DNA of 64,000 nt from CAYRUZ01 sp964427895 (GTDB lineage Bacteria; Patescibacteriota; Gracilibacteria; Peribacterales; Peribacteraceae), in contig CAYRUZ010000004.1 of NCBI GenBank assembly GCA_964427895.1, forward strand, positions 1-64,000. Direction: 5' to 3'. The notes beneath the pieces are model-generated. The model saw only the letters and a program-made list of their open reading frames with translations, ran no database searches and was not told the DNA's origin. The position numbers were made by a program, and so were the translations under genes. Shown one piece after another: positions 17,412-26,432 of this stretch; position 1 is the stretch's first letter; each line of letters begins with the position of its first letter.

Positions 17412-18731
17412 GTGATCGCCGTGCCACGACGCCGACGCCGCATTCTGATGCCCATCCTCGCCGCCCTCCTGTGTGCGGCGGTCATCATCGGCGTGCTCTG
17501 GTGGCAGTTGCGCGTGGCGGGAATCGAAATCCTGGGGCAGCGAAAGAACGCGGATCCGACGAAGCCCACACCCATCGTCCCCCAGCAGATCGTCGAAGTA
17601 TCGGTCGATCCGCGCGACGTTTCGCTGCTTCATTTGCGCAAAGGCGATCTCGCGGCATTGCAGGGCGATTGGAAAACGGCCGAGGATGAATACCGCCAGT
17701 CGGTGGATGCCGAAGGCGGACTGCCGGCGCTGCGCAAACTCGCCCAGGCGCAGATGCAACGAGGGGCCGTCGAGCCGCTGCAGGACACGGTTGCCCGCAT
17801 GCGCGATGCGGGGGCGAAAGAGGAGGACGTGATGCTCATCGACGCCATCGTGTCGCTCCGCGCCAACGACATGGAGAAAGCGCGCACCATCCTCACCGAG
17901 GCCGAGGATACTCCGCAAAAACACTACGGCCTGGGATTGCTCCGCATCCTCGAAGGCAACCATGACGACGCGCGTCATGAACTGACCTTGGCGGAGAACG
18001 GATGGGAACCGGTGTTGCGCACCTATGCCAAAACCCTGAAGACGGCGTACGACGAGTACGAACTCTTCCCCGACAGTCCGAATATTCATCTGGTCACGCT
18101 CATCGCTCGTGCGTTGGCCCAAGTGCAGGAATGCCCCCTTGCCCTTCCCCTGCTTCAGCAGGTCACCCTCCAGCAGGACGACTACCGCGACGCGTGGATC
18201 GTGCGCGGATACTGCGAGCTGACGGCAGAACTGGGCGACGCCGCGCTCGAATCATTCGAGAAGGCCTACTCCATCGACCCGGAAAAGCCGGAGATCCAGT
18301 ACTTCCTCGCCCGCGCCTACAGCCAGATGGAGGACCACACGAACGCCATCACCTTCTTGCAGTACGCCCTCAAGAACGGCTTCCAGCCCGAGCAGGAAGT
18401 ACGCCGAGTATTGGCCAAGGAAGCACTCGCCAACGGCGACGGCACGCTGGCACTGGAACAGTACATCGCGCTGTCGCAGTTCTCGGATGCCGAATTCGAG
18501 ACATACCAGAACGTCGTGGCTCTCTCGTCGGCCGCGGACAAGAATGAGGACGCCTACAACACCGCTCTTGAAGCAACGAAGAAGTGGCCAGAGGACGCCA
18601 GGGCCTACGATCTCCTCGGGTGGGCGGCGACCCAGGTCGGAAAGACGGATGAAGCACGCACGGCACTGGAGAAGGCTCTCGAACTCGACCCGAGCCTGAT
18701 GAGCGCCCGTGAGCACCTGAACCAGCTGTGA
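17412..18731 (+). CDS. TPR-repeat protein with N-terminal membrane anchor
   Basis: 439 residues from the GTG at 17412 (another GTG at 17421). Basic cytoplasmic start PRRRRR, one membrane helix (about 12-32), then an external helical solenoid: about eight TPR-like units, clearest as GDLAALQGDWKTAEDEYRQS, LEKALELDPSLMSAREHL and GDAALESFEKAYSIDPEKPE. Such proteins scaffold envelope complexes. The stop overlaps the start of the following SDR gene (GTGA at 18728-18731), so translation is coupled. Confidence 0.8.
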   Translation: MIAVPRRRRRILMPILAALLCAAVIIGVLWWQLRVAGIEILGQRKNADPTKPTPIVPQQIVEVSVDPRDVSLLHLRKGDLAALQGDWKTAEDEYRQSVDAEGGLPALRKLAQAQMQRGAVEPLQDTVARMRDAGAKEEDVMLIDAIVSLRANDMEKARTILTEAEDTPQKHYGLGLLRILEGNHDDARHELTLAENGWEPVLRTYAKTLKTAYDEYELFPDSPNIHLVTLIARALAQVQECPLALPLLQQVTLQQDDYRDAWIVRGYCELTAELGDAALESFEKAYSIDPEKPEIQYFLARAYSQMEDHTNAITFLQYALKNGFQPEQEVRRVLAKEALANGDGTLALEQYIALSQFSDAEFETYQNVVALSSAADKNEDAYNTALEATKKWPEDARAYDLLGWAATQVGKTDEARTALEKALELDPSLMSAREHLNQL

Positions 18732-19417
18732 GCCGCACCGCCGTCATCACCGGCGGGAGCAACGGCATCGGCGCCGCGCTGGCAGGCGTCCTGTTGAATC
18801 GCGGCTACCGCGTGTTTTGCATCGACACCGTTCCCTGCGAGAACACAGACTGCACGACCATCATCGCTGACGTGCGGAGTCCCGAGCAGTTGGCACGAGC
18901 CGCGCGCGAATGCCCCGCGGCCATCGACCTCCTGGTGAACAACGCGGGAGTGATGCGGCGCGGCACGGTGACGGGGATGACGACCGCCGATCTCAACCTG
19001 GTGATCGACGTGCATCTCAAGGGTGCTCTGTACGTTTTCCGCGCACTCTATCCCCTTCTGGCGAAAGACGCCGTCGTCCTCCAGATGTCGTCACGGCACG
19101 CCGTGACTCCGCCGGTCGACCCCGGCGTATACGGCCTGGCCAAGCAGGCGACGGCCCACGTCGCGGGCCTCATCCGGCGCAGCCACCCGAACCTTCACGT
19201 GAAGCTGGCATTCCCGGGCCCGGTGGATACCGAACTCGGGCGGCATCAAGTGAGCGCCGAGGAACTGGAATCGAAACGCAAAACAATGATCACGCCGGAA
19301 GAACTGTCGCAGCATCTGTGGACCCTCATCGATTCGCCCGACTACCGCTGCCTCAATTTCGACCAGAAGAAATGGTCGTACGGGTTCCAGGAGGAGTGGC
19401 CGGCTATGCCGATTTAA
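18728..19417 (+). CDS. short-chain dehydrogenase/reductase
   Basis: 229 residues, classical SDR Rossmann enzyme: TGGSNGIG cofactor loop (8-15), NNAG (about 70), catalytic Tyr/Lys in YGLAK (about 135-139) and an upstream MSS carrying the Ser. Asp rather than Arg after the second strand (CIDTVP) suggests NAD(H) preference, from general SDR knowledge. Substrate unknown. Start GTG overlaps the TPR-protein stop by 4 nt. It converges on the 854-residue minus-strand gene; the two overlap by 4 nt at 19414-19417. Confidence 0.88.
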   Translation: MSRTAVITGGSNGIGAALAGVLLNRGYRVFCIDTVPCENTDCTTIIADVRSPEQLARAARECPAAIDLLVNNAGVMRRGTVTGMTTADLNLVIDVHLKGALYVFRALYPLLAKDAVVLQMSSRHAVTPPVDPGVYGLAKQATAHVAGLIRRSHPNLHVKLAFPGPVDTELGRHQVSAEELESKRKTMITPEELSQHLWTLIDSPDYRCLNFDQKKWSYGFQEEWPAMPI

Positions 19418-21978
19418 CGCATCGCCTTGCTGATCTGCATGCTCACGCTCGTCTTCATCGTGGCGAAGATCTGCTGCTCGTTGCCCTGCTTGTTCTTCCA
19501 CTGGTAATCGAACATGACACGGAGCCTGTTCTTTTCCGCGAAGGCGTCGAAGTAGGGTCGGTATTCGGCGGGGCACACCTCCAATTCTAAGCGTTCGTAG
19601 ATGCGCTCGTATGCAGCATCGGCCGGTGACTCCTCGGTGACGCGCTCCCGCACGACCGAACCGGCAGTGTCTCGCGGCACAGACACCGCTGCAGCGGATG
19701 CACGTTGCACATCCGGCTTCCACTGACGCAGATCATCTTCCGTCAGACCGGGAGCGGCGGACAGAACGACAAGAATGGGATTGCCCGAAGAGCTGTCGCT
19801 ATTCGCCGTCAACGCCTGCTGAATGGCCGCCTTGCGTTCCATCGCGCGACGCAGCGCATGCAACGGCGTCTCTTCGGGCGCCGCGGGTTGGGATACCACA
19901 TCACGGGCCTGCAGCGCCGCCAGGACCAGATCCATGCGATTGGCATCAGCCAGCTGCTGGCACCACGCATTCAGCGCATCGCTGACAGTGGCATGGGCAC
20001 GCAGCGCACGCAGGTACATGCCGTGCGGAGCGGCATCGATGTTGAGGGACGATAGAAGCGTGGCGAAGCGATCGTCGCTCACCGTCTCGCTGTTGGAGAG
20101 CATGACGGCTGTCTTTCGAGCATTGTTCGCCTTGGATGCCTCTGCAACCTCCTCGGTGTAGGCGGAAATCGACGTGCTGCGGCTTGTCGCGAGGATGTCC
20201 ATCGCGGACGCCAGGGGCGGCTTTGCCGCGCGGCTGATGCGTGCGGCAGACCGATACCAGTCGATGTGCAGTTCGTCGGTCATCACCGCACTGCCGTCTT
20301 TCAGCACCTGGCGCAGATGCGTGAGCGTCGGCACTTCTTCGCCCGCGAGAATGCGCGGGACGGTGGATTTCTTGCTGATGGGAACATGCTGAAGCACGCG
20401 CGCGGCGCTGGCCTTTTCGATGAGGCGGGCGAACGCATCGACGACGGTGCGCGGACCGTGGTAGTCATTCCACCGCTCGACGGTCTTGGCGCTCTTGGCC
20501 CATACCGCGCGGAGGATGGCCTCGCTCAAGCCGGGAATCGTCGGATGCGGGTCCTCCATTGGGATATCCATCGTATTGAACGGCGCGGGGAGGTCGGCGG
20601 GGACAATGGCGCCCTCCACCATGAAAAGGTGGGGCGAGCTCAGGTGTTTCGTCGCCAATTTGGGACGACTCTTGTATTCAGCGGTGAAGGCATGGGCCAG
20701 CCTGTCGGCATCATCGAGCGTGTTTGCAGCCAGACAGGCGACGGCGTGCATGGAAACGGCATCATTCACGCGCGCGTCGCGGATGCTGTCCACAACCAAC
20801 GAAACCGGCGACGGCTCATCGGGGCGGCGTTCACGTGGATTGAGTGCCAAGGTGACGTCCTCGTTGCTCATTCCGGGAGCATCCGCAAGACGCGCGAGAA
20901 CTTGCTGAGAGAAGGATGCGGGCGCCTCGACGACGGCTTCGCTCAAAGCTTGATAGTCTTGCATGAAGGAACTGCCAACAGCGACCGGGATGATCTTATC
21001 GGCGACCAAACGATCGATGATCGTCGCGACGGTCGTGAACTCGAGGCCGCTCATGTCATTGCCTGCCAACATGCGCGCCTGGCGTGCCGGAATCTTGTAG
21101 TGCTGACGCAGTGCCCCCTCATGTTGTTTAATGCCAGGAAATGCGGCGAGCATTTTCAGGCGCTCGGCAAGCAACTCCGCCGGTCCGCGGGCTTGGCGTT
21201 CGGCCTTCAACTTCTTTTCCGTATCCGCCATCCACGCCGCGCGCAGCTGCGTGAGCCAGGGATGCTCCCACAACTCTGCAAGGGCAGGCTCGGGCTGGTC
21301 AGGCTTCTGCTCACCCTTGTACTGGCGATCGTGCTTGAGCATCGCGAGTACCGCCGCGAGGTTCGTATCGAAGGTACCGAGCTGGCCCGATGTGGCGCGC
21401 TTGTCCAGATTGCCGTACTTCATCTCCGTGAGCGCCTCGAACATTTTGCGCCCGTAGCGCAGGGCCAACTGTCGCAGCACGCCGACGACCGTGCCTTTCT
21501 CCTTGGCATCCACGAGGGCATCGGCGATGCGGCCGATCGACGCGTCGATGGTTGTGAGGACCAGCGGATCATCGATCTTCGTTGCCATCTCACGCCAATC
21601 GGGAATCACTTGTGCGTACGTTCGGGGAGAACCCGTCCCCTTCTCCAATCCGCTCAAAACGTTCTGCCCGCGCACAGCATCGCTCGCAGCAACGAAACAC
21701 TTCTGCATGGCCTGGAGCGCAATGCAGCGAATGACGCGCGGATGGTAGGCAAGCACCTCCCCGGTCTCCCATCCTTCCCGCGTGATGCGATTGAGGGCGT
21801 CGGCGTTGCGCTTCGGTTGATCAACAAGACCGTCGACGTTCAGCTGAAGAAGATCACCCACTTTCGCGTGGATGGCCTTCGCCGCGGCATCGTCCGCCAG
21901 CGGCACGGTGACGATCGGGAGAGATTGCGGGGCAATTCTCTCTAAATCTGCGCGGGGGGCGGAGTTCTTGGCGGGCAT
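19414..21978 (-). CDS. large orphan helical protein with HTH-like modules
   Basis: 854 residues, no family recognised, no signal peptide or membrane helix, so cytoplasmic. The sequence is almost all helix. At least two stretches look like XRE/Cro helix-turn-helix cores: HYKIPARQARMLAGNDMSG with a following hydrophobic helix, and SKKSTVPRILAGEEVPTLTH with LRQVLKDG, both carrying the LAG turn. These could be true DNA-binding units in a long scaffold or helical repeats mimicking them. A TAGAGT box (21987-21992, minus) ends 8 nt before the ATG. Directly upstream lies a terminator ending a separate minus-strand transcript, so the gene has its own promoter. Confidence 0.75.
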   Translation of the reverse strand: MPAKNSAPRADLERIAPQSLPIVTVPLADDAAAKAIHAKVGDLLQLNVDGLVDQPKRNADALNRITREGWETGEVLAYHPRVIRCIALQAMQKCFVAASDAVRGQNVLSGLEKGTGSPRTYAQVIPDWREMATKIDDPLVLTTIDASIGRIADALVDAKEKGTVVGVLRQLALRYGRKMFEALTEMKYGNLDKRATSGQLGTFDTNLAAVLAMLKHDRQYKGEQKPDQPEPALAELWEHPWLTQLRAAWMADTEKKLKAERQARGPAELLAERLKMLAAFPGIKQHEGALRQHYKIPARQARMLAGNDMSGLEFTTVATIIDRLVADKIIPVAVGSSFMQDYQALSEAVVEAPASFSQQVLARLADAPGMSNEDVTLALNPRERRPDEPSPVSLVVDSIRDARVNDAVSMHAVACLAANTLDDADRLAHAFTAEYKSRPKLATKHLSSPHLFMVEGAIVPADLPAPFNTMDIPMEDPHPTIPGLSEAILRAVWAKSAKTVERWNDYHGPRTVVDAFARLIEKASAARVLQHVPISKKSTVPRILAGEEVPTLTHLRQVLKDGSAVMTDELHIDWYRSAARISRAAKPPLASAMDILATSRSTSISAYTEEVAEASKANNARKTAVMLSNSETVSDDRFATLLSSLNIDAAPHGMYLRALRAHATVSDALNAWCQQLADANRMDLVLAALQARDVVSQPAAPEETPLHALRRAMERKAAIQQALTANSDSSSGNPILVVLSAAPGLTEDDLRQWKPDVQRASAAAVSVPRDTAGSVVRERVTEESPADAAYERIYERLELEVCPAEYRPYFDAFAEKNRLRVMFDYQWKNKQGNEQQIFATMKTSVSMQISKAMR

Positions 21979-22018
21979 GGCAAACGACTCTACAGCGCGA
22001 AAATCGCTCGTCAATGCC

Positions 22019-22048
22019 CGAACAAACAAAAAGACCCTTGCGGGTCTT
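22019..22048 (-). terminator. rho-independent terminator, minus strand
   Basis: Perfect stem AAGACCC/GGGTCTT with loop TTGC (22031-22048). On the minus strand it is followed by TTTTTGTTTGTT. It must end a minus-strand transcript coming from the 22.05-22.65 kb region, because the next minus-strand gene starts beyond it. Confidence 0.85.
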
Positions 22049-22620
22049 GATGTGTATGTTTGTCTCTCTCCTGGCGAACGACGCACGACGGCGTGGAAGC
22101 CATTGATGGAGGGAGGACGAGGGGAGGAGCCCTCAGGACTCTGCTGTACTCTGGTCGCTTGTTTCTCCTCGTGACCCGGCGAGGTCCCCGGACCGGTCCG
22201 CCGCAAGTGCACTAAGGCCCAAGGGGAACACTGGGGAGTAGGGTTGGTTCGCTTCCCGAGGCAGCCTCACGATCGGGAAACGCGTGTTGTAGAGCAGAGA
22301 GGATGGTGACCACGTGGTCGGTGAGAGTGAGTCGGACGCGCAGACGGTCGCTGTACCCAGAAGTGTGCAAAGTGGTTGCAGTGTGTGGCCGGGAGGAACG
22401 TTGGCTTCCTTCTTTCTCTCCTTGGTGATCGAGGTGATCACTATCCTCTCTACGAGTGGCGGTGGTGAGTAAGGATCGGCGGCTGCGCAGCCGGGTGTGT
22501 GTGGGTGTCGATCTGCGCTTGGCAAATCACGTCACTGTACTCAGTCTGTTTTCCAACGGCAAGAATCTGGCATCGACTGAAAACAAAAACGATTGTATGA
22601 ACACAAAAAAAGTTCACTGG
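22049..22620 (-). ncRNA. candidate long noncoding RNA
   Basis: About 570 bp without a convincing protein frame on either strand, lying between divergent genes and closed by a minus-strand intrinsic terminator. A possible -10 (TACAAT, minus strand, near 22592-22597) would start transcription near 22585. Several perfect short inverted repeats are visible, such as GACCACGTGGTC (22308-22319), GGTGATCGAGGTGATCACT near 22423 and GGCTGCGCAGCC (22481-22492). I looked for RNase P, tmRNA, SRP and 6S landmarks on both strands and did not find them. Identity unknown. Confidence 0.45.
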
Positions 22621-22655
22621 ACCGCAGCCACTAGCGGTAGGCAGAATGATGGCTC

Positions 22656-24131
22656 ATGCGGTGGCCGCACCTTCCATCTCGGGCTGATATCGCGTCTCTC
22701 GGTAAACGCACGGTCATCGTGGCGGTCAGTCTCGTCGCGGTCGCCGGCGTCGCCCTCGGCGCAGGTTTCGTGTACTTGACCCTGCGGAATCAAACGTCCA
22801 TGGCGGAGGACGTACTGCCGGCGAACGAAACGATCGCCGTCATGCACAATGCCGACGGCGAGATGATCGATGCGGTTAGAGGCATCACCAACCTGTTGGA
22901 CAATGCGCCGCAGCTGATGAATGACGAAGAGTCAGCGGCATTGGTGCGCATGCCCGACGGAACAACGGAGTGGGTGGTGCTGCGACCGTCCCAGGAAGGC
23001 GGAACCTTCGAGATCGACGGTTCGGCGCAGGCGCAGGATCTCATCCGCACGGCGGGGGTCTTGCTCCGCCGCGATGAACAGTATCGTGCGATGGCTTCGG
23101 CCCGCACCAAGCAAGACGGATGGATCTACCTCGCGGATCTCGGCGAAAACCCCGCGGTCGGTTTCGCCCAGCGGGTAGCTATCCAACGTAAAGGAGAGGT
23201 GATGCGTCTCATCCTCTCCCCCAGTCGCCCCTCGTTGGAGGCAGGATTGGAGCGCGATGTCATAGCCGCCTTCCCGGCACCCTTCTTTGTCATGAGCGTC
23301 GCAGACGCACAGGTGGCACTGCAGATGACGAAGCAGGCGATGAACCCCGATGCGTTGTTGCTGGCCACAGCCCGACTGCGGCAGTGGGCGAAGGACCATC
23401 TCGGTCCGGGCATTTCCCTCGACCGCGATCTCGCCGCGCTTTTGCGCGGCAGCGCGACGCTTCAATTGGCACGAACGACGGAGACGGGCGCGGTTCTCGG
23501 AGTGCTCACCGGCGTACTGCCGCAGAATGCCGACGTCGACGCCCTTCTGGGGCAACTGCACGAGAAATTCGTCCAGGGCCTGCCGAAAATCGCGCATTTC
23601 CAACGAGACCTGGGCGATAACCTCTCCGTTTCCGACCTGCGCCTCGACGACACGGTCGTGGTCACGCAGAGCAAGAGCATCAACGGCTGGGGGGTACGTC
23701 TCTCGAGCCACAAGGAACTCGGCTTCATCCTCGCGAGTGCATGGCAAGGCAACCGCTTCATGATCAGCAACGACCCCGATGCCCTCGAGCGGCTCGTCCG
23801 TGATCGCGGCGAACTTCCGTCCATTTACCTCAGTACCGAACAGGCGCCGACGGGCGAGTTGCTAGCCGGAGGGTTCGCGGAATTCTCCCAGATGAAGGAC
23901 GTGCTCCCCTCTTCCTTGCCCGGCCTCGTCCTCGCACGCTTCCCGCTGCCGTGGCTGCCGTTCTCCCGCGCCCTGTGGACGCTCGAGCGGAAGGACGGAG
24001 TGACCGCCCTCGAGCTCGTCGGCGTAAAGGACGATGGGAAGAAGGAAAGGATGAAGGAAGAGAAGCCGCAAGCGCTCACGGGTACCGGAATCACTTCTTC
24101 CGGCGCGCAAAACGCCCCCGAAGGGCAGTAG
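22656..24131 (+). CDS. membrane-anchored hypothetical protein
   Basis: 491 residues. One N-terminal membrane helix (about 18-42) after a basic start, and a large extracytoplasmic part; no family recognised with certainty. It resembles DUF3352-type proteins in plan: two long mixed domains, each with FF/AFF strand patterns and periodic helices (ALQMTKQAMNPDALLL, ADVDALLGQLHEKFVQGL), and a WTLERKDGVTALELVGV C-terminal strand pair. The tail is charged and low complexity. It lies 33 bp upstream of secF, so an envelope-related operon is plausible. Confidence 0.65.
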   Translation: MRWPHLPSRADIASLGKRTVIVAVSLVAVAGVALGAGFVYLTLRNQTSMAEDVLPANETIAVMHNADGEMIDAVRGITNLLDNAPQLMNDEESAALVRMPDGTTEWVVLRPSQEGGTFEIDGSAQAQDLIRTAGVLLRRDEQYRAMASARTKQDGWIYLADLGENPAVGFAQRVAIQRKGEVMRLILSPSRPSLEAGLERDVIAAFPAPFFVMSVADAQVALQMTKQAMNPDALLLATARLRQWAKDHLGPGISLDRDLAALLRGSATLQLARTTETGAVLGVLTGVLPQNADVDALLGQLHEKFVQGLPKIAHFQRDLGDNLSVSDLRLDDTVVVTQSKSINGWGVRLSSHKELGFILASAWQGNRFMISNDPDALERLVRDRGELPSIYLSTEQAPTGELLAGGFAEFSQMKDVLPSSLPGLVLARFPLPWLPFSRALWTLERKDGVTALELVGVKDDGKKERMKEEKPQALTGTGITSSGAQNAPEGQ

Positions 24132-24164
24132 CTTTTATTTCGGAACGTGGTACTCTCTGCTTCC

Positions 24165-25070
24165 ATGTCGTTCATCCGACTCGCCAAATATCTGTTGCCG
24201 TTCTCGCTGCTCCTCGTGGCGGGATCACTGGTCATGTTCATCACGCCGGGCCCCCGCCTGAGCATCGAATTCACGGGAGGCACCCTGATGGAACTGGAAT
24301 TGCCGAAAGGCAAGGACGCCGCCGACTTGGAGAAGACGCTCGAGAGCTACTCTTGGCCCGATGAACAGGCCCGCCAGAGTGTTTCGCTGTCGCGCACGCG
24401 CACGGGCACGGTCTTCGCCCGCACCATCAATCTCTCCAATGAAGAGCACGAAGCGCTCATGAACCACGTGAAGAAGGACATCCCGAATATCGCGGAGCGC
24501 CAGTTCACCACCATCGGACCCACCGTTGGCGCCACCCTGCAACGCCGCGCCCTGTGGGCGTTGGCCGTCGCTTCAGCCGCCATCATCATCTATCTCGCCA
24601 TCGCCTTCCGCAAAGTGCCGCGCCACCTGAGCGCGTGGACGTTCGGCTTCGCCGCCGTCATCGCTCTGCTGCACGACCTCATCCTTACCTGCGGCATCTT
24701 CACCATCCTCAGCTACACGACGTCCTTCCAGATGGACACGCTGTTCGTGACGGCCCTGCTCTCGATCATGGGATACTCGGTCTCCGACACGATCGTCATC
24801 TTCGATCGAATCCGCGAGAACCTGCAGCTCGACGGCAAGCGCCACGATCTGCGTTCCATCGCGGACAACAGCTTGAAGCAGACGCTCTCCCGCACGCTCA
24901 GCACAGGTATGACGACGATGATCATGCTGTTCTTCCTGTTCCTGCTCGGCGCCGAAAGCATCCGCTGGTTCATGTTGACGCTCATCATCGGTACCGTGAT
25001 CGGAACGTACTCGTCGTTCTTCATCGCCACGCCGCTCGTCGTCTTCTGGCACGGCCGCAAGCAGAAGTAA
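24165..25070 (+). CDS. secF: protein translocase subunit SecF
   Basis: 301 residues with six predicted membrane spans. Accessory subunit that with SecD uses the proton gradient to help protein export. Signature elements: SIEFTGGTLMEL in the first periplasmic segment, TIGPTVG before helix 2, and the C-terminal block SIMGYSVSDTIVIFDRIREN typical of SecF/SecD. Start ATG chosen at 24165; a TACTCT box (24151-24156) ends 8 nt before it. No secD lies beside it, which is unusual because secDF are normally adjacent or fused. Confidence 0.94.
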   Translation: MSFIRLAKYLLPFSLLLVAGSLVMFITPGPRLSIEFTGGTLMELELPKGKDAADLEKTLESYSWPDEQARQSVSLSRTRTGTVFARTINLSNEEHEALMNHVKKDIPNIAERQFTTIGPTVGATLQRRALWALAVASAAIIIYLAIAFRKVPRHLSAWTFGFAAVIALLHDLILTCGIFTILSYTTSFQMDTLFVTALLSIMGYSVSDTIVIFDRIRENLQLDGKRHDLRSIADNSLKQTLSRTLSTGMTTMIMLFFLFLLGAESIRWFMLTLIIGTVIGTYSSFFIATPLVVFWHGRKQK

Positions 25071-25142
25071 GCCGTTTCCTGCCGTTAACCCCCCGGAAAA
25101 GCGATAGTTTTTCGCTGATCCCCTGTGTATCCTTCCTCGGCC

Positions 25143-26423
25143 ATGACCAACCCCTCCACCAAAGTCGAACGTCTCGCGCAAGGACGCGTGCAATGCTCTA
25201 TCACCTTCGGTGAAGAACAGCGCGCCAAAGGCGAAGCCTCTGCCCTGCAAATGCTCGCCGCCGGCGTGACGGTGGACGGCTTCCGTCCGGGAAAAGCTCC
25301 GCTCGACGTCGTACGCCAGCGGGTCAATCCGGAACGGCTTTTGGAGGAGACCATCCGCGCGTTGCTTCCCGAGACCATCTCGGCCCTCGCCGCGGAGCAC
25401 AAGATCACGTCCATCATCCCGCCGCGCATCGAGGCCGTTTCCGAAAATCCCCTGCAGGTACGCCTGACGTTCGTGGAGAAGCCGGCGGTAACGCTGAATG
25501 GAGCGGAGAAGATCAAAGTCGATGCGAAGCCCGTGGCGGTGGATGACAAGGACGTGGAGCGGGTGGTTGCGGCGATGCGCGACGAATACAAGACCGCGAA
25601 GGAAGTCGATCGCCCGGCGAAGTCCGGCGATCAGGTGACGGTCGATTTCTGGGCGGAGGATGCCGAGAAAAACCGCATCGAACAGCTCACCGCGACGCAG
25701 TACCAGGCCGTCATCGGCAGCAACACGCTCCTGCCGGGCATGGAGGACGGCATGATCGGACTCACGAAGGGGGCGGCGAAGGACGTAACGGTGACGCTGC
25801 CGGAGAAGCACCAGCTCGAAGCCCTGCGCGGCAAGTCCCTCACCTTCCACATCACGGCATCGAAAGTGGAGGAACTCAGCGCGCCGGAATTGAACGATGC
25901 ATTCGCCCAGGAGAAGTTCCAGCTCGCCACGCTCCAGGCACTCAAGGACGAAGTCCGTTCGACGCTCGAGCGCGAGGAGGCGACGGGCGAGCGCGTGCGC
26001 CGCGAGCGCGAAGTACTCGACGCGCTGCGCAAGGCGACGACGGTAGACCTGGCACCCGAATTGCTGGAGGCCGAGGAGCGCGTGATGCTTGAGGATCTGC
26101 GCCAGCGGCTCGAAGAGCAGGGTCTCGACTTCGCCGAGTGGGTGAAACGCAGCGGCAAGACTAACGAGGAAATCGCCAAGGACCTGCGCGAGCGCGCCAC
26201 CGAACGCCTCACGCTGCGCTTCGGGCTGGAGAAACTGATCGAACAGAAGAACGTCGCCGTCAGCGAGCAGGAAATGGATGCCGCGATCAGGCAGCAGCTC
26301 CAGCGCTTCCCGGAAGATCAGCGGATCGACGCCGCCAGCCTCTTCCAGAAAGGCGAGGACGGATACGTCCAGCTCGAGTGGCAGACGAAGGTCGAAAAGG
26401 CCCTCGCGGACTACCTCAAGTAA
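25143..26423 (+). CDS. tig: trigger factor
   Basis: 426 residues. Ribosome-bound chaperone. The ribosome-docking motif GFRPGKAP is at about 46-53; the PPIase domain spans about 155-240 (SGDQVTVDFWAED, LLPGMEDGMIGL); the C-terminal helical arms follow, with a heavily charged segment. A TATCCT box (25128-25133) ends 9 nt before the ATG. It is convergent with relA: stop codons are 9 bp apart with no clear terminator between. clpP/clpX, frequent neighbours of tig, are absent here. Confidence 0.93.
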   Translation: MTNPSTKVERLAQGRVQCSITFGEEQRAKGEASALQMLAAGVTVDGFRPGKAPLDVVRQRVNPERLLEETIRALLPETISALAAEHKITSIIPPRIEAVSENPLQVRLTFVEKPAVTLNGAEKIKVDAKPVAVDDKDVERVVAAMRDEYKTAKEVDRPAKSGDQVTVDFWAEDAEKNRIEQLTATQYQAVIGSNTLLPGMEDGMIGLTKGAAKDVTVTLPEKHQLEALRGKSLTFHITASKVEELSAPELNDAFAQEKFQLATLQALKDEVRSTLEREEATGERVRREREVLDALRKATTVDLAPELLEAEERVMLEDLRQRLEEQGLDFAEWVKRSGKTNEEIAKDLRERATERLTLRFGLEKLIEQKNVAVSEQEMDAAIRQQLQRFPEDQRIDAASLFQKGEDGYVQLEWQTKVEKALADYLK

Positions 26424-26432
26424 ATCCGGGGC

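Noticed and set aside
20266..21945. 559-codon open frame opposite the 854-residue gene
   Set aside because: Antisense shadow, no promoter pattern or known domain. The minus-strand gene has a matching -10 and start.
22049..22620. RNase P RNA, tmRNA, SRP RNA or 6S RNA
   Set aside because: Compared conserved blocks (GAGGAAAGTCC, ACAGAA, terminal CCA with TTCGAxTC, GGTCAGGTCCGGAAGG) on both strands; none present.
22456..22779. 107-codon plus-strand frame in the gene-free region
   Set aside because: No domain or promoter; overlaps the start of the better supported gene at 22656.
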